A stretch of 53,998 nt of DNA. Source: Agathobacter sp. Lineage in GTDB: Bacteria > Bacillota > Clostridia > Lachnospirales > Lachnospiraceae. The stretch is taken from the NCBI GenBank assembly GCA_022775045.1, contig JALFLB010000047.1, positions 1 through 53,998 on the forward strand, read 5' to 3'. This document shows, in pieces, positions 8,168 through 17,103 of this stretch (position 1 is the stretch's first letter; every line of letters begins with the position of its first letter). The position numbers were made by a program, and so were the translations under genes. Below the pieces are notes generated by a model. That model saw nothing but the letters and a program-made list of their open reading frames with translations. It searched no databases and had not been told where the DNA came from.

Positions 8168-8956
8168 ATGATGACTGGAATTATTGCTGCAGCTCTTGTT
8201 GTGGGTTGTGTAGGAATTATTCTTGGATTTTTCCTCGGAATCTCCGGTGAGAAATTCAAGGTAGAGGTGGATCCTCGTGAGGAGGCCATTTTGGATGTGC
8301 TTCCGGGTAATAATTGTGGTGGCTGTGGGTATGCTGGATGTTCCGGACTTGCAGCTGCAATCGCAAAGGGAGAAGCACCGGTTGGACAATGTCCGGTCGG
8401 GGGTGATCCGGTGGCAGAAAAAGTCGGAGAAATCATGGGTGTATCTGCGGGAGCAAGTGTGAAGAAGGTTGCATTTGTGAAATGTGCAGGAACCTGTGAG
8501 AAGGCAAAACAGGATTACGATTACACGGGTGTTGAAGACTGTGCGGCAATGGCATTTGTTCCCAATGGTGGTCCTAAGACTTGTAATTATGGATGTCTTG
8601 GATTCGGTTCCTGTGTAAAGGCCTGTCCATTTGATGCTATTCATATTGTGGATGGCATTGCAAAAGTGGATGAGAAAGTGTGTAAGGCCTGTGGCAAGTG
8701 TGTTGCTGCCTGTCCAAAGCACTTGATTGAACTTGTTCCATATGAGGCAGTACATTTGGTGCAGTGCAGTTCAAAAGATAAGGGCAAGGATGTGATGAAT
8801 GCCTGTTCCATTGGCTGCATCGGATGTCATCTTTGTGAAAAGAATTGTCCATCGGATGCTATTCATGTCGTTGACAATGTGGCTTACATTGATCAGGAAA
8901 AATGTACCGGATGCGGAATCTGTGCAGAAAAATGTCCGAAGAAGATTATTCTTTAA
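8168..8956 (+). CDS. rnfB: Rnf complex subunit B (polyferredoxin)
   Basis: A 262-residue subunit that accepts electrons from reduced ferredoxin. One N-terminal membrane helix (about 4-25) is followed by a [4Fe-4S] domain with C50-x2-C53-x4-C58-x16-C75, then ferredoxin-type clusters at C139/C143/C149/C153, C172/C175/C178/C182, C217/C220/C223/C227 (with C213) and C246/C249/C252/C256. The cluster-rich form is typical of clostridia, where ferredoxin rather than NADH is the usual donor. Start ATG 8168 after AGGAGGAAGAG; a second ATG at 8171 is equally possible. Last gene of the operon. Confidence 0.97.
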   Translation: MMTGIIAAALVVGCVGIILGFFLGISGEKFKVEVDPREEAILDVLPGNNCGGCGYAGCSGLAAAIAKGEAPVGQCPVGGDPVAEKVGEIMGVSAGASVKKVAFVKCAGTCEKAKQDYDYTGVEDCAAMAFVPNGGPKTCNYGCLGFGSCVKACPFDAIHIVDGIAKVDEKVCKACGKCVAACPKHLIELVPYEAVHLVQCSSKDKGKDVMNACSIGCIGCHLCEKNCPSDAIHVVDNVAYIDQEKCTGCGICAEKCPKKIIL

Positions 8957-8968
8957 TTTTGTAAAAAT

Positions 8969-9013
8969 AAAAAACAGAGTATATTCGCTAATACGGGTAT
9001 GCTCTGTTTTTTC
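8969..9013. terminator. Bidirectional terminator between rnfB and apbE
   Basis: AAAAAACAGAGTAT (8969-8982) pairs with ATGCTCTGTTTTTT (8999-9012) around a 16-base loop. The A and T runs on both sides allow termination of both convergent genes. Confidence 0.85.
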
Positions 9014-9019
9014 GTGGAT

Positions 9020-10069
9020 TTATAATTGTTTTAAAGAAAGTTCTTCGTTATCACCAATACCGGAACTATAGTGAAGATTGCCGTCATCTGTGACAAAGAC
9101 TGCTTCGATTCCATCTGTTTCTTCGATGAGCTCCATACCTTTTTCCAGACCAAGCGCGAAACAAGTTGTACTGAGCGCATCGCCGTCCATAGAACTTTGA
9201 CTGATGATGGTTACCTGGTATAGATTATTTTCAACGGGATAGCCTGTTTCAGTGTCCAAAATATGATGATAAAGCTTATCTCCCACCCGGTAATAGCGTT
9301 CATAGATACCGGAGGAAACAATGGAGGCATCCTTTACCCGTAATTCGGCAAGTGGAGTGCCGGTATCGGCAAATGGTTTTTGAATGCCGATCGTATAGGG
9401 CTTATTATCTGTTTTTGAACCAAGTGTCAGCACATTGCCCCCAAGACTGATGACACCGGAGGTTATTCCCTCCTGATTGAGGTATGTACGCATTTTATCA
9501 GCAATATATCCTTTTGCAATTCCGCCAACATCAAGTTTGGAATCTGGATCGGTCAGTTTTACCCTGTTTCCATCTATTTGTATACAATGGTAATTGACAT
9601 GGGAAAGTTGTTTTTTTATCTCTTCATCAGAAGGAACGACAGATGAATCCACTTTGTTGTCTGGAGAGCCTGAATTTTTGGCAATTTCAGAAAAGTTCCA
9701 TAAGTCCGAGAGATTGCCGATTGTGACATCAAATTTTCCTCCGCTGATATTCCCGTATTCGATTGCATCGGTGAGAAGTTCAATGGTTTCATCGCTGACA
9801 GAAACATAGGAGCCGGCATTTTGATTGATTTTTGAAATTTCACTGTCTTTTATAGTGTTGGAAAATTTTTTCTCATAATCCGAAGCGAGTGAAAAACAGG
9901 AGTTTATATAGCTTTCGTTGTCGGTTCCGTAGAGAGTAATTGTAATGATGGTATCAAAAAAAAATCCATTGCGGGATATTTGTTGTTTTTGGGTGCCGCA
10001 TCCTGATAAAAGGGATATGGATAGGGATATAAGCAGTACAAAAACAAGTATCTGTTTCTGAAATTTCAT
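9020..10069 (-). CDS. apbE: FAD:protein FMN transferase, lipoprotein
   Basis: Transfers FMN from FAD to a threonine of target proteins; RnfD and RnfG, encoded next to it, are the expected targets. The 349 residues start with a lipoprotein signal peptide (about 1-20, lipobox LSGC), placing the enzyme outside the membrane, where the RnfG FMN domain lies. ApbE features include FFFDTIITITLYG, SGGKFDVTIGNLSDLW, KLDVGGIAKGYIADKM and SSMDGDALSTTCFALG. I chose the ATG at 10069 because AAAGG lies nine bases upstream; ATGs at 10078 and 10075 are too close to it. The gene converges on the rnf operon across a shared terminator and has its own promoter. Confidence 0.94.
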   Translation of the reverse strand: MKFQKQILVFVLLISLSISLLSGCGTQKQQISRNGFFFDTIITITLYGTDNESYINSCFSLASDYEKKFSNTIKDSEISKINQNAGSYVSVSDETIELLTDAIEYGNISGGKFDVTIGNLSDLWNFSEIAKNSGSPDNKVDSSVVPSDEEIKKQLSHVNYHCIQIDGNRVKLTDPDSKLDVGGIAKGYIADKMRTYLNQEGITSGVISLGGNVLTLGSKTDNKPYTIGIQKPFADTGTPLAELRVKDASIVSSGIYERYYRVGDKLYHHILDTETGYPVENNLYQVTIISQSSMDGDALSTTCFALGLEKGMELIEETDGIEAVFVTDDGNLHYSSGIGDNEELSLKQL

Positions 10070-10101
10070 AGTCATCATCCTTTGTGTTTATTTACCTGCT
10101 T

Positions 10102-10130
10102 ACTATACTATAAATTGATTGTTCATGCAA
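10102..10130 (-). promoter_or_regulatory. Predicted apbE promoter
   Basis: On the minus strand TTGCAT (10125-10130), a 17-base spacer, and TATAGT (10102-10107) form a sigma-A-like promoter about 33 bases upstream of the apbE start. Confidence 0.55.
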
Positions 10131-10177
10131 ATCTGGCTATGATATATTACAACTTAATAGATTGGAAGTAATTTTTT

Positions 10178-10206
10178 TTGTAATTTGTCGGAAGATATGG
10201 TAAAGT
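10178..10206 (+). promoter_or_regulatory. Predicted proB promoter
   Basis: TTGTAA (10178-10183), a 17-base spacer and TAAAGT (10201-10206), 37 bases before the proB start. Only a moderate match to sigma-A consensus. Confidence 0.45.
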
Positions 10207-10242
10207 AAAGAGTGGCAAATAAAATATGAGGATTAGATAGGA

Positions 10243-11082
10243 ATGGAAAATAAATTGAAATATAAAAGGGTTGTAATTAAAATAGGTTCTTCTTCGTTGA
10301 CACATGCACAGACAGGAAGACTTAATCTCGCAAAAATGGAGCATCTCGTAAGGGAACTGAGTAATCTTCATAATCAGGGCATCGATGTATGTCTGGTGAG
10401 TTCCGGAGCAATTGCGGTGGGAAGAGCCGCAATGGGAATTGAAGAACGACCTTCGGATACTTCTGTTAAGCAGGCTTGTGCCGCAGTTGGACAGGCAAAG
10501 CTGATGATGGTATACCAGAAGCTCTTTGCAGAATACAGTCAGACTGCGGGACAAATTCTGTTGACTAAAAATACGATGGTAAATCCGGTTTCACGAGTGA
10601 ATGCAAAGAATACCTTTGAGGAGCTGTTCCGGCTTGGAATTATTCCGGTTGTCAATGAGAATGATACTGTAAGCACCTATGAGATGCAGTTTGGTGATAA
10701 TGATACTCTTTCCGCGTTAGTCGCTTCCATGGTTGGGGCAGATTTACTGATTTTGTTATCGGATATTGATGGACTTTACACCGATGATCCCCATACAAAT
10801 CCGGATGCAAAGCTGCTGAGAGTGGTAGATTCAATTGATGAGAGTATTTATGGAATGGCAAAGGATTCAACTGGTAGTGATGTAGGAACCGGAGGCATGG
10901 CAACGAAGCTTACGGCCGCGAAAATTGCTACATTTTCCGGAGCTGATATGATTATCACGAACGGACAGGACGTAAGGATTATTCAGGATATTTTTGCGGA
11001 TGATTATCTTGGGACTTTATTTACGGCAAATGAGAATCCAAACTTTAATCTTGCAACATATATTATGGAGACAATAGGCTGA
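10243..11082 (+). CDS. proB: Glutamate 5-kinase, short form
   Basis: First enzyme of proline synthesis; phosphorylates glutamate with ATP in the cytoplasm. The 279 residues form an amino-acid-kinase domain: VVIKIGSSSLTH at the start, VSSGAIAVGR, PVVNENDTVS, FGDNDTLSALVA, LLSDIDGLYTDDP and GTGGMATKLTAAKIA. The family often carries a C-terminal PUA domain (total about 365 residues); it is absent here, as in other short clostridial forms. The stop overlaps the next start by one base (TGATG). proA lies three genes downstream. Confidence 0.95.
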   Translation: MENKLKYKRVVIKIGSSSLTHAQTGRLNLAKMEHLVRELSNLHNQGIDVCLVSSGAIAVGRAAMGIEERPSDTSVKQACAAVGQAKLMMVYQKLFAEYSQTAGQILLTKNTMVNPVSRVNAKNTFEELFRLGIIPVVNENDTVSTYEMQFGDNDTLSALVASMVGADLLILLSDIDGLYTDDPHTNPDAKLLRVVDSIDESIYGMAKDSTGSDVGTGGMATKLTAAKIATFSGADMIITNGQDVRIIQDIFADDYLGTLFTANENPNFNLATYIMETIG

Positions 11083-11306
11083 TGACACAGGAAAAAATCG
11101 ATCGAATTAATAAGTTATATCAAAAATCAAAGGCAGAGGGACTGACTGCAGAAGAAAAAAAGGAGCAGGATCTTCTGCGCAAGGAATTTATTGCCTCTGT
11201 GAAAGGAAATCTGCGCAGTCAGCTGAATAGTATTGATATTGTAAATGAGGATGGAAGTGTAGAAAATCTCGGGGAAAAATATGGAAAGAAAACAAGAACT
11301 TCGTAG
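11082..11306 (+). CDS. DUF896 family small protein
   Basis: A 74-residue charged, probably helical protein. QEKIDRINKLYQKSKAEGLT and LRKEFIASVKGNLRSQL are typical of the DUF896 (YnzC/YneB-like) family, which forms a two-helix hairpin. The function is not firmly known; some Bacillus members lie in SOS-regulated operons. It starts on the last base of proB and overlaps the next gene by 26 bases, so it is translated as part of this operon. Family assignment is confident, function is not. Confidence 0.85.
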   Translation: MTQEKIDRINKLYQKSKAEGLTAEEKKEQDLLRKEFIASVKGNLRSQLNSIDIVNEDGSVENLGEKYGKKTRTS

Positions 11307-11853
11307 GCAGCTTAAGGTTGTGCGTGATGCAATTCCAAAAGAAGTGCGATGCGAAAAAAGCCGGCAGATTTCGGAAAGACTTGTAAACACTTCATGGTAT
11401 CGGAATACTCCAAATATTTTGGCTTATTCTGCAATTCAGAGTGAGGTTGATCTTTCTGTTTTTTGTGAAAAAGCATGGGCAGATGGAAAACGGCTTTATT
11501 TTCCCAAAGTATTAGGTAAAGAGATGGAGTTTTACCGGATAGACAGCTGGCATGCGCTTTGTCCGGGCGCATTATCTGTAAAGGAACCAGATATAGAACA
11601 CCTGGTGTTGGAAAAGTATGAAGAACAGCCCGATAGCGTTATGCTCGTGCCCGGAGTCGCTTTTTCCAAAGAGGGATACCGAATTGGGTACGGAGCCGGA
11701 TTTTATGATAAATATCTCGCAAAACATCCGAGTATCTATACGATTGGTGTTTGTTTTTCCGAACAGGTTGTTGTGGAAATCCAACCAGAAATACATGATT
11801 ATTGTATGAGGGAACTTGTAACAGAAAGGGAGAGCAGATGGAAACGAATTTAG
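11281..11853 (+). CDS. 5-formyltetrahydrofolate cyclo-ligase
   Basis: Converts 5-formyl-THF to 5,10-methenyl-THF with ATP (MTHFS, YgfA/YqgN family). The 190 residues include the N-terminal basic helix [15 protein letters not shown] and the family signature [20 protein letters not shown]. It overlaps DUF896 by 26 bases and proA by 16 bases. Its position between proB and proA is unrelated to proline synthesis and looks like operon packing. Identification is strong. Confidence 0.94.
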   Translation: MERKQELRRQLKVVRDAIPKEVRCEKSRQISERLVNTSWYRNTPNILAYSAIQSEVDLSVFCEKAWADGKRLYFPKVLGKEMEFYRIDSWHALCPGALSVKEPDIEHLVLEKYEEQPDSVMLVPGVAFSKEGYRIGYGAGFYDKYLAKHPSIYTIGVCFSEQVVVEIQPEIHDYCMRELVTERESRWKRI

Positions 11854-13100
11854 AGCAGTTATGTAAAAAAGCACATGAGGCCCGTATTTCAGTTGGAATG
11901 CTGGATTCGGACGTTAAGAATGAAACCCTGCGCCGTGCAGCAGACAAATTGTTGGCTCATGAGCAGGAGATTCTTGCAGCAAATGCAAAAGATATGGAAA
12001 ATGGCCGTAATCGCAATATGCCAGAAGGACTTCTGGACCGTCTTGCATTAAATCATGACCGGTTGGAGGGGATGGCAGATGGTTTGCGCCAGATTGCGAA
12101 ACTGGATGATCCGATTGGTGAAGTGATATCGATGAAAAAACGTCCAAATGGATTGATTATTGGGAAAAGGAGAGTTCCAATCGGTGTGATCGGAATCATT
12201 TTCGAGGCGCGTCCAAATGTAACAGCGGATGCTTTTGGTCTCTGCTTTAAATCGGGCAACTGTGCAATCTTAAAAGGAGGCAGTGATGCAATTCATTCCA
12301 ATATTGCAATTGTTGAAGCAATGCAGGAGGCACTTACTGCCATGCAGATTCCTGAAGGAACATTGAACCTGATTGAAAGCACGGATCGTGAGACCACTAA
12401 TGCTTTCATGAAAATGAAACAGTATGTGGATCTGCTCATTCCAAGAGGTGGAAGGGGACTGATTCAAAGTGTGGTAAACAATGCAACAATCCCGGTGATT
12501 GAGACCGGAACTGGCAATTGTCATATTTATGTGGATGAGTTTGCAGATTTCGATATGGCAATCAACATTATTCGTAATGCAAAGACACAACGAATTGGTG
12601 TGTGCAATGCATGTGAGTCAATCGTAGTTCATCGTGCGATTGCAAAGGATTTTTTACCGAAGCTTTATGAGGCGTTGAAGGAATATGCTGTTGAGATGAG
12701 GGGAGATGACTGTGCAGTTTCCTGTATGGGAACAGATGCACCCCTAGTAAGCAAAGCAACGGAGGAAGATTGGGGAACAGAGTACCTTGATTATATTCTT
12801 TCCGTCAAAGTGGTTGATAGTCTGGAGGAAGCGATCGCACATATTAACAAGTACAATACTTCACATTCCGAAGCTATTATTACAAAGAATTATGATGTTG
12901 CTCAGAAATTTTTAGATCAGGTTGACTCGGCATGTGTCTATGTCAATGCTTCAACTCGTTTTTCCGATGGGAATGAATTCGGGTTTGGTGCGGAGATCGG
13001 AATTAGCACTCAGAAACTCCATGCCAGAGGTCCGATGGGATTAGAGGCTCTGACCAGCTATAAATATATTATTTACGGAAACGGACAGGTCCGTCCGTAA
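11838..13100 (+). CDS. proA: Glutamate-5-semialdehyde dehydrogenase
   Basis: Second step of proline synthesis: NADPH-dependent reduction of glutamyl-5-phosphate to the semialdehyde. The 420 residues have the aldehyde dehydrogenase fold, with [54 protein letters not shown] and the catalytic cysteine in [14 protein letters not shown]. Start ATG 11838 has an AAAGGGAGAG site; an earlier in-frame ATG at 11802 would lengthen the overlap with the cycloligase gene and lacks a good site. It forms a proline operon with proB. Confidence 0.96.
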   Translation: METNLEQLCKKAHEARISVGMLDSDVKNETLRRAADKLLAHEQEILAANAKDMENGRNRNMPEGLLDRLALNHDRLEGMADGLRQIAKLDDPIGEVISMKKRPNGLIIGKRRVPIGVIGIIFEARPNVTADAFGLCFKSGNCAILKGGSDAIHSNIAIVEAMQEALTAMQIPEGTLNLIESTDRETTNAFMKMKQYVDLLIPRGGRGLIQSVVNNATIPVIETGTGNCHIYVDEFADFDMAINIIRNAKTQRIGVCNACESIVVHRAIAKDFLPKLYEALKEYAVEMRGDDCAVSCMGTDAPLVSKATEEDWGTEYLDYILSVKVVDSLEEAIAHINKYNTSHSEAIITKNYDVAQKFLDQVDSACVYVNASTRFSDGNEFGFGAEIGISTQKLHARGPMGLEALTSYKYIIYGNGQVRP

Positions 13101-13122
13101 AACAGGATGGATGAAATAGATT

Positions 13123-14559
13123 ATGAGAGATTTGGAAGCAAATGTATTATCCGGAGCAGAGGAGACAAAGCTCCAATATGATTATATTGAAAAAGCAAAA
13201 CAATATGTACAGGAGCGGGAAAAACTTGCAGGCCGCAAGTTGACCTGCTGTGTAAAAACATTTGGCTGTCAAATGAATGCCAGGGATTCTGAGAAGCTTC
13301 TTGGTATTTTGACAGACATTGGGTATATAGAGACGGAAGATGAGCATGCGGATTTTGTAATCTATAATACCTGTACGGTGCGTGAAAACGCAAACAATAA
13401 AGTGTATGGGCGTTTGGGGTACTTGTCAAATTATAAGAAAAAAAATCCCCATATGATGATTGCTCTTTGCGGCTGCATGATGCAGGAACCAACGGTTGTT
13501 GAGAAGATTCGAAAGTCGTACCGCTTTGTAAATCTGATCTTTGGAACCCACAATATCTATAAGTTTGCAGAGCTGTTATGTCGAAGTATGGAATCAGATT
13601 CCATGATAGTTGATATATGGAAGGATACAGATAAGATTGTTGAGGACTTACCAATTAAGCGGAAATATCCGTTTAAGTCCGGTGTCAATATTATGTTTGG
13701 CTGCAATAATTTTTGCAGTTATTGTATTGTTCCGTATGTACGCGGGCGCGAGAGAAGCCGTGAGCCTAAAGATATTATTCGTGAAATCGAAGGGCTTGTT
13801 GCGGATGGGGTCTGCGAAGTGATGTTGTTAGGACAGAATGTGAATTCTTACGGCAAGAATCTGGAACACCCCGTTACATTTGCGCAATTACTTCGTGAGG
13901 TCAATCAAATTGAAGGATTAAAAAGAATCCGGTTTATGACATCACATCCGAAAGATTTGTCAGATGATCTTATTCTGGCAATGAAGGAGTGTGATAAGGT
14001 ATGCCGTCATATGCATCTGCCTCTTCAGTCTGGCAGCTCACGTATATTAAAGATCATGAATCGACATTATGATAAGGAACAGTATCTTACGCTCGTGAAA
14101 AAGTTACGGGATGCAATTCCTGATATTGCTCTGACAACGGATATTATTGTGGGATTTCCGGGAGAGACAGAGGAGGATTTTCAGGAGACACTTGACGTAG
14201 TAAGACAGGTACAGTATGACAGCGCCTTTACATTTATTTACTCAAAACGGACCGGAACACCTGCCGCGGCCATGGAGAATCAGGTTAATCCTTTGGAAGT
14301 GAAAGAGCATTTTGATCTTTTGCTTAAGGAAGTACAACAGATCAGTGCACAGAAAGCCATGGAGCTTGAGGGTCGTGTGATGGAGGTGCTTGCCGAGGAA
14401 CAGAATGAACAGGATGATTCTCTGATTACCGGAAGACTCTCAAATAATTCGGTTGTGCATTTTCCTGGAACTGTAGATATGATTGGGAAGTTATTTATGG
14501 TAAAATTAACAGAGTGTCGTGGCTTTTATTATCTGGGAGAAATCGTGGCAGATGTGTAG
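13123..14559 (+). CDS. miaB: tRNA-2-methylthio-N6-dimethylallyladenosine synthase
   Basis: Radical SAM methylthiotransferase that converts i6A37 to ms2i6A37 in tRNAs reading UNN codons. The 478 residues contain an N-terminal UPF0004 domain with three cluster cysteines (KTFGCQMNARDSEK, YNTCTVRENAN, LCGCMMQ), a radical SAM core with the CxxxCxxC motif in FGCNNFCSYCIVPYVRGRER, and a C-terminal TRAM domain. The length fits MiaB with a short N-terminal extension. This window also holds the related RimO at 34752. Identification is secure. Confidence 0.96.
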   Translation: MRDLEANVLSGAEETKLQYDYIEKAKQYVQEREKLAGRKLTCCVKTFGCQMNARDSEKLLGILTDIGYIETEDEHADFVIYNTCTVRENANNKVYGRLGYLSNYKKKNPHMMIALCGCMMQEPTVVEKIRKSYRFVNLIFGTHNIYKFAELLCRSMESDSMIVDIWKDTDKIVEDLPIKRKYPFKSGVNIMFGCNNFCSYCIVPYVRGRERSREPKDIIREIEGLVADGVCEVMLLGQNVNSYGKNLEHPVTFAQLLREVNQIEGLKRIRFMTSHPKDLSDDLILAMKECDKVCRHMHLPLQSGSSRILKIMNRHYDKEQYLTLVKKLRDAIPDIALTTDIIVGFPGETEEDFQETLDVVRQVQYDSAFTFIYSKRTGTPAAAMENQVNPLEVKEHFDLLLKEVQQISAQKAMELEGRVMEVLAEEQNEQDDSLITGRLSNNSVVHFPGTVDMIGKLFMVKLTECRGFYYLGEIVADV

Positions 14560-14935
14560 GCGGTTCGGAAAAAATGACTGGCTTTTTGTAGGAGGTCTTT
14601 TGGTCATTTGTGTTTTTGTTCTTATTGGTTTCCGTCTGTGGAACAGCAGAGAAGGAAGTCAGGTTACTATTACGAGAGATGGAGTAATATATAAAGTCTG
14701 TTCCCTTTCCGAGAATCAGAGTGTTGATATTACGGATGAGAATGGAATGGTAACCAATACTCTGCTCATTCAGAATGGCAAAGCGAAGATGATTGAGGCA
14801 GACTGCAGAGATCAACTATGTGTACACCAGAAGGCAATTTCTATACAAAATGAGAATATTGTCTGTCTGCCAAACCGGGTAGTAGTAACTGTCACAAATG
14901 AAGAGTTTGGGGGATTTGATGGCTTCGTTCAATAG
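14552..14935 (+). CDS. NusG domain II-containing membrane-anchored protein
   Basis: A 127-residue protein with one N-terminal transmembrane helix (about 9-28) and an extracytoplasmic NusG-II-like beta domain (about 35-125). Two cysteines in CRDQLCVHQKAI and a third in IVCLPNRVVV are characteristic of this family. Start ATG 14552 overlaps the miaB stop (ATGTGTAG); an earlier ATG at 14519 lies deep in miaB. In other Firmicutes these proteins often sit beside the Gx-type transporter family found next here and near FMN-binding or ApbE proteins (family knowledge). The function is not established; a role in redox or quinone-related membrane processes is inference. Confidence 0.85.
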   Translation: MCRRFGKNDWLFVGGLLVICVFVLIGFRLWNSREGSQVTITRDGVIYKVCSLSENQSVDITDENGMVTNTLLIQNGKAKMIEADCRDQLCVHQKAISIQNENIVCLPNRVVVTVTNEEFGGFDGFVQ

Positions 14936-15440
14936 GAAGGATTGGAAGAAAACGGCATATCTTGGATTGTTCCTTGCAATTGCTCTTGTATGCAGCTATA
15001 TTGAGACACTGATTCCGTTCAATTTTGGAATTCCAGGTGTGAAACTAGGGCTTACCAATATTGTTGTGGTTTTAATTTTGTATACACTCGGCCCCCGGGA
15101 GGCATTTGGGGTATCCATGCTTCGAATTGTACTTGTAGGAATCTTATTTGGCAATCTGTTCAGTATTTGCTATTCGCTGAGTGGTGGAATTCTCAGTTTT
15201 CTGGTAATGTTGTTTTTGAAGAAGTTGGATCATCTGAGCTGTATATCGGTTAGTGTAGCGGGAGGAATCAGTCATAATATCGGACAGATTCTGGTGGCAG
15301 CACTTATTGTTCATAATTTTAATATACTGTTCTATATTCCAGTACTTTTAATTGCCGGACTCATTACCGGTCTTCTGATTGGAATTTTAGCACAGGAACT
15401 GATTGTCCGGCTATCCGGTCGCTTCGATTTTAATACATAA
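14919..15440 (+). CDS. Gx transporter family protein (Hpre_diP_synt_I domain)
   Basis: A 173-residue membrane protein with about five hydrophobic segments. The sequence PFNFGIPGVKLGLTNIVVVL and the glycine-rich RIVLVGILFGNLFSICYSLS match the family once called heptaprenyl diphosphate synthase component I, now described as a transporter related to ECF S components. It overlaps the NusG-II gene by 17 bases, with a weak TTGGGGG site before ATG 14919; an alternative ATG at 14898 adds seven residues. The substrate is unknown. The pairing with the NusG-II protein is conserved in many Firmicutes. Confidence 0.8.
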   Translation: MASFNRKDWKKTAYLGLFLAIALVCSYIETLIPFNFGIPGVKLGLTNIVVVLILYTLGPREAFGVSMLRIVLVGILFGNLFSICYSLSGGILSFLVMLFLKKLDHLSCISVSVAGGISHNIGQILVAALIVHNFNILFYIPVLLIAGLITGLLIGILAQELIVRLSGRFDFNT

Positions 15441-15455
15441 CAGGAGAAAACAGGA

Positions 15456-16067
15456 ATGTATGCATATATAAAAGGTGAATTAGCAGAAATTAACAGTGAT
15501 CACATTGTCATCGAGACTGGTGGAATCGGTTATCAGATTTATATTCCCGGACAGACCTTTTCTTATCTGCCGCCGATTGGTGAACAATTAAAAGTTTATA
15601 CCTATCTGTATCTGCGTGAGGATGCAATGATTCTATACGGATTTCTGACCAAGGATGACTTGGAATTATTTAAACTGCTGATTTCAGTCAGTGGTATTGG
15701 ACCGAAGGGCGGACTTGCCATCCTGTCCACATTAAACGCTGATGAGTTGCGTTTTGCTGTACTGTCAGGAGATGCAAAGTCAATTGCCAGGTCGCCGGGA
15801 GTTGGAGGTAAAACGGCTCAGCGTGTGATTTTGGAACTGAAGGATAAGATGTCTTTGGAGGAAGCTTTCGAGAAAAAGACGGAACACGTAAATTCAGTGC
15901 AATCATCAGGGAGTAGTTCGGTAAAAAATGATGCTGTTATGGCACTTACTGCGCTTGGTTATTCATCTACAGAAAGTTTGAAAGCAGTATCTGCTGTGGA
16001 GATTACAGAAGATATGGATGTAGAAGCTTTATTACGGGCAGCGCTTAAACATATGTCGCTTTTTTAA
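15456..16067 (+). CDS. ruvA: Holliday junction branch migration protein RuvA
   Basis: A 203-residue DNA-binding subunit of the RuvAB branch-migration machine. The N-terminal OB domain begins MYAYIKGELAEINSDHIVIE, a tandem helix-hairpin-helix region follows (SVSGIGPKGGLAILS and SPGVGGKTAQRVILELKDK), and domain III at about 150-203 contacts RuvB. A linker rich in serine lies at about 140-150. Followed after 24 bases by ruvB. Typical length and order. Confidence 0.97.
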   Translation: MYAYIKGELAEINSDHIVIETGGIGYQIYIPGQTFSYLPPIGEQLKVYTYLYLREDAMILYGFLTKDDLELFKLLISVSGIGPKGGLAILSTLNADELRFAVLSGDAKSIARSPGVGGKTAQRVILELKDKMSLEEAFEKKTEHVNSVQSSGSSSVKNDAVMALTALGYSSTESLKAVSAVEITEDMDVEALLRAALKHMSLF

Positions 16068-16091
16068 ATAATAAGGGAAGAAGAAATAAAT

Positions 16092-17096
16092 ATGGAGAAA
16101 CGTGTAATCTCTACCCAGGTTCAGGAGGAGGATCTCTCCATTGAAACCTCTCTGCGTCCGCAGAAGTTAACGGACTATATTGGGCAGGAGAAAATTAAAG
16201 ATAACATGAAAGTATATATTGAGGCCGCCCGTGCACGTGGCGAATCATTGGATCATGTGCTGTTTTACGGTCCTCCGGGTCTAGGCAAGACGACACTTGC
16301 CGGTATTATTGCCAATGAGATGGGCACACATCTGAAGGTGACCAGTGGACCTGCAATCGCAAAGCCTGGTGAGATGGCTGCAATTCTCAACAATCTTTCA
16401 GAGGGAGATATTCTTTTTGTGGATGAAATCCACCGTTTAAACCGGCAGGTGGAGGAAGTGTTATATCCGGCAATGGAAGATTATGCCATTGATGTGATGA
16501 TTGGAAAGGGGGAGTCGGCCCGTTCAATTCGCCTGAATCTTCCAAAGTTTACGCTGGTAGGAGCAACGACACGTGCAGGAATGCTTTCGGCACCACTACG
16601 TGACCGTTTTGGCGTAGTCAGTCATATGGAATATTATACAGTCGATGAGCTTCAAAAAATCATCTGCCAGTCGGCAAAGGTTTTAAATGTTGCGATTGAT
16701 GAGAAGGGGGCATATGAGCTTGCACGCCGCTCGCGTGGAACTCCACGTCTGGCCAACCGTCTTTTAAAACGAGTCAGAGATTTTGCGGAGGTCAAATATG
16801 ACGGTAAAATTACATATGAAGTAGCTGCCTTTGCTTTGGATCTGTTGGAAGTGGATAAGATGGGACTTGATCAGAATGATCGGAATATCATACTTACAAT
16901 TATTGATAAGTTTGATGGTGGACCGGTGGGGTTAGATACACTGGCAGCTTCCATTGGGGAGGATTCCGGGACAATTGAGGATGTATACGAGCCTTATCTG
17001 GTGAAAAATGATTTGATTCACCGCACTCCGAAGGGGAGAGTAGCGACGGATTTGGCCTACGAACATTTTCAGAGAGAAAAAAAGCGAGAAGGATAA
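16092..17096 (+). CDS. ruvB: Holliday junction DNA helicase RuvB
   Basis: A 334-residue AAA+ motor that drives branch migration with RuvA. Walker A is [11 protein letters not shown], Walker [15 protein letters not shown], sensor 1 [20 protein letters not shown], and the arginine finger region lies in [20 protein letters not shown]. The C-terminal winged-helix domain ends with [14 protein letters not shown]. The stop is followed within a few bases by the start of the diguanylate cyclase gene, which may be co-transcribed. Confidence 0.98.
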   Translation: MEKRVISTQVQEEDLSIETSLRPQKLTDYIGQEKIKDNMKVYIEAARARGESLDHVLFYGPPGLGKTTLAGIIANEMGTHLKVTSGPAIAKPGEMAAILNNLSEGDILFVDEIHRLNRQVEEVLYPAMEDYAIDVMIGKGESARSIRLNLPKFTLVGATTRAGMLSAPLRDRFGVVSHMEYYTVDELQKIICQSAKVLNVAIDEKGAYELARRSRGTPRLANRLLKRVRDFAEVKYDGKITYEVAAFALDLLEVDKMGLDQNDRNIILTIIDKFDGGPVGLDTLAASIGEDSGTIEDVYEPYLVKNDLIHRTPKGRVATDLAYEHFQREKKREG

Positions 17097-17103
17097 TCAA
17101 TTG

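Noticed and set aside
8129..8755. 208-codon minus-strand open frame across rnfA and rnfB
   Set aside because: Mirror of the cysteine-rich rnfB coding region; no start signal and no family resemblance.
11281..11306. Frameshift between DUF896 and the cycloligase gene
   Set aside because: Both products have complete family ends and starts; the 26-base overlap is normal operon packing.
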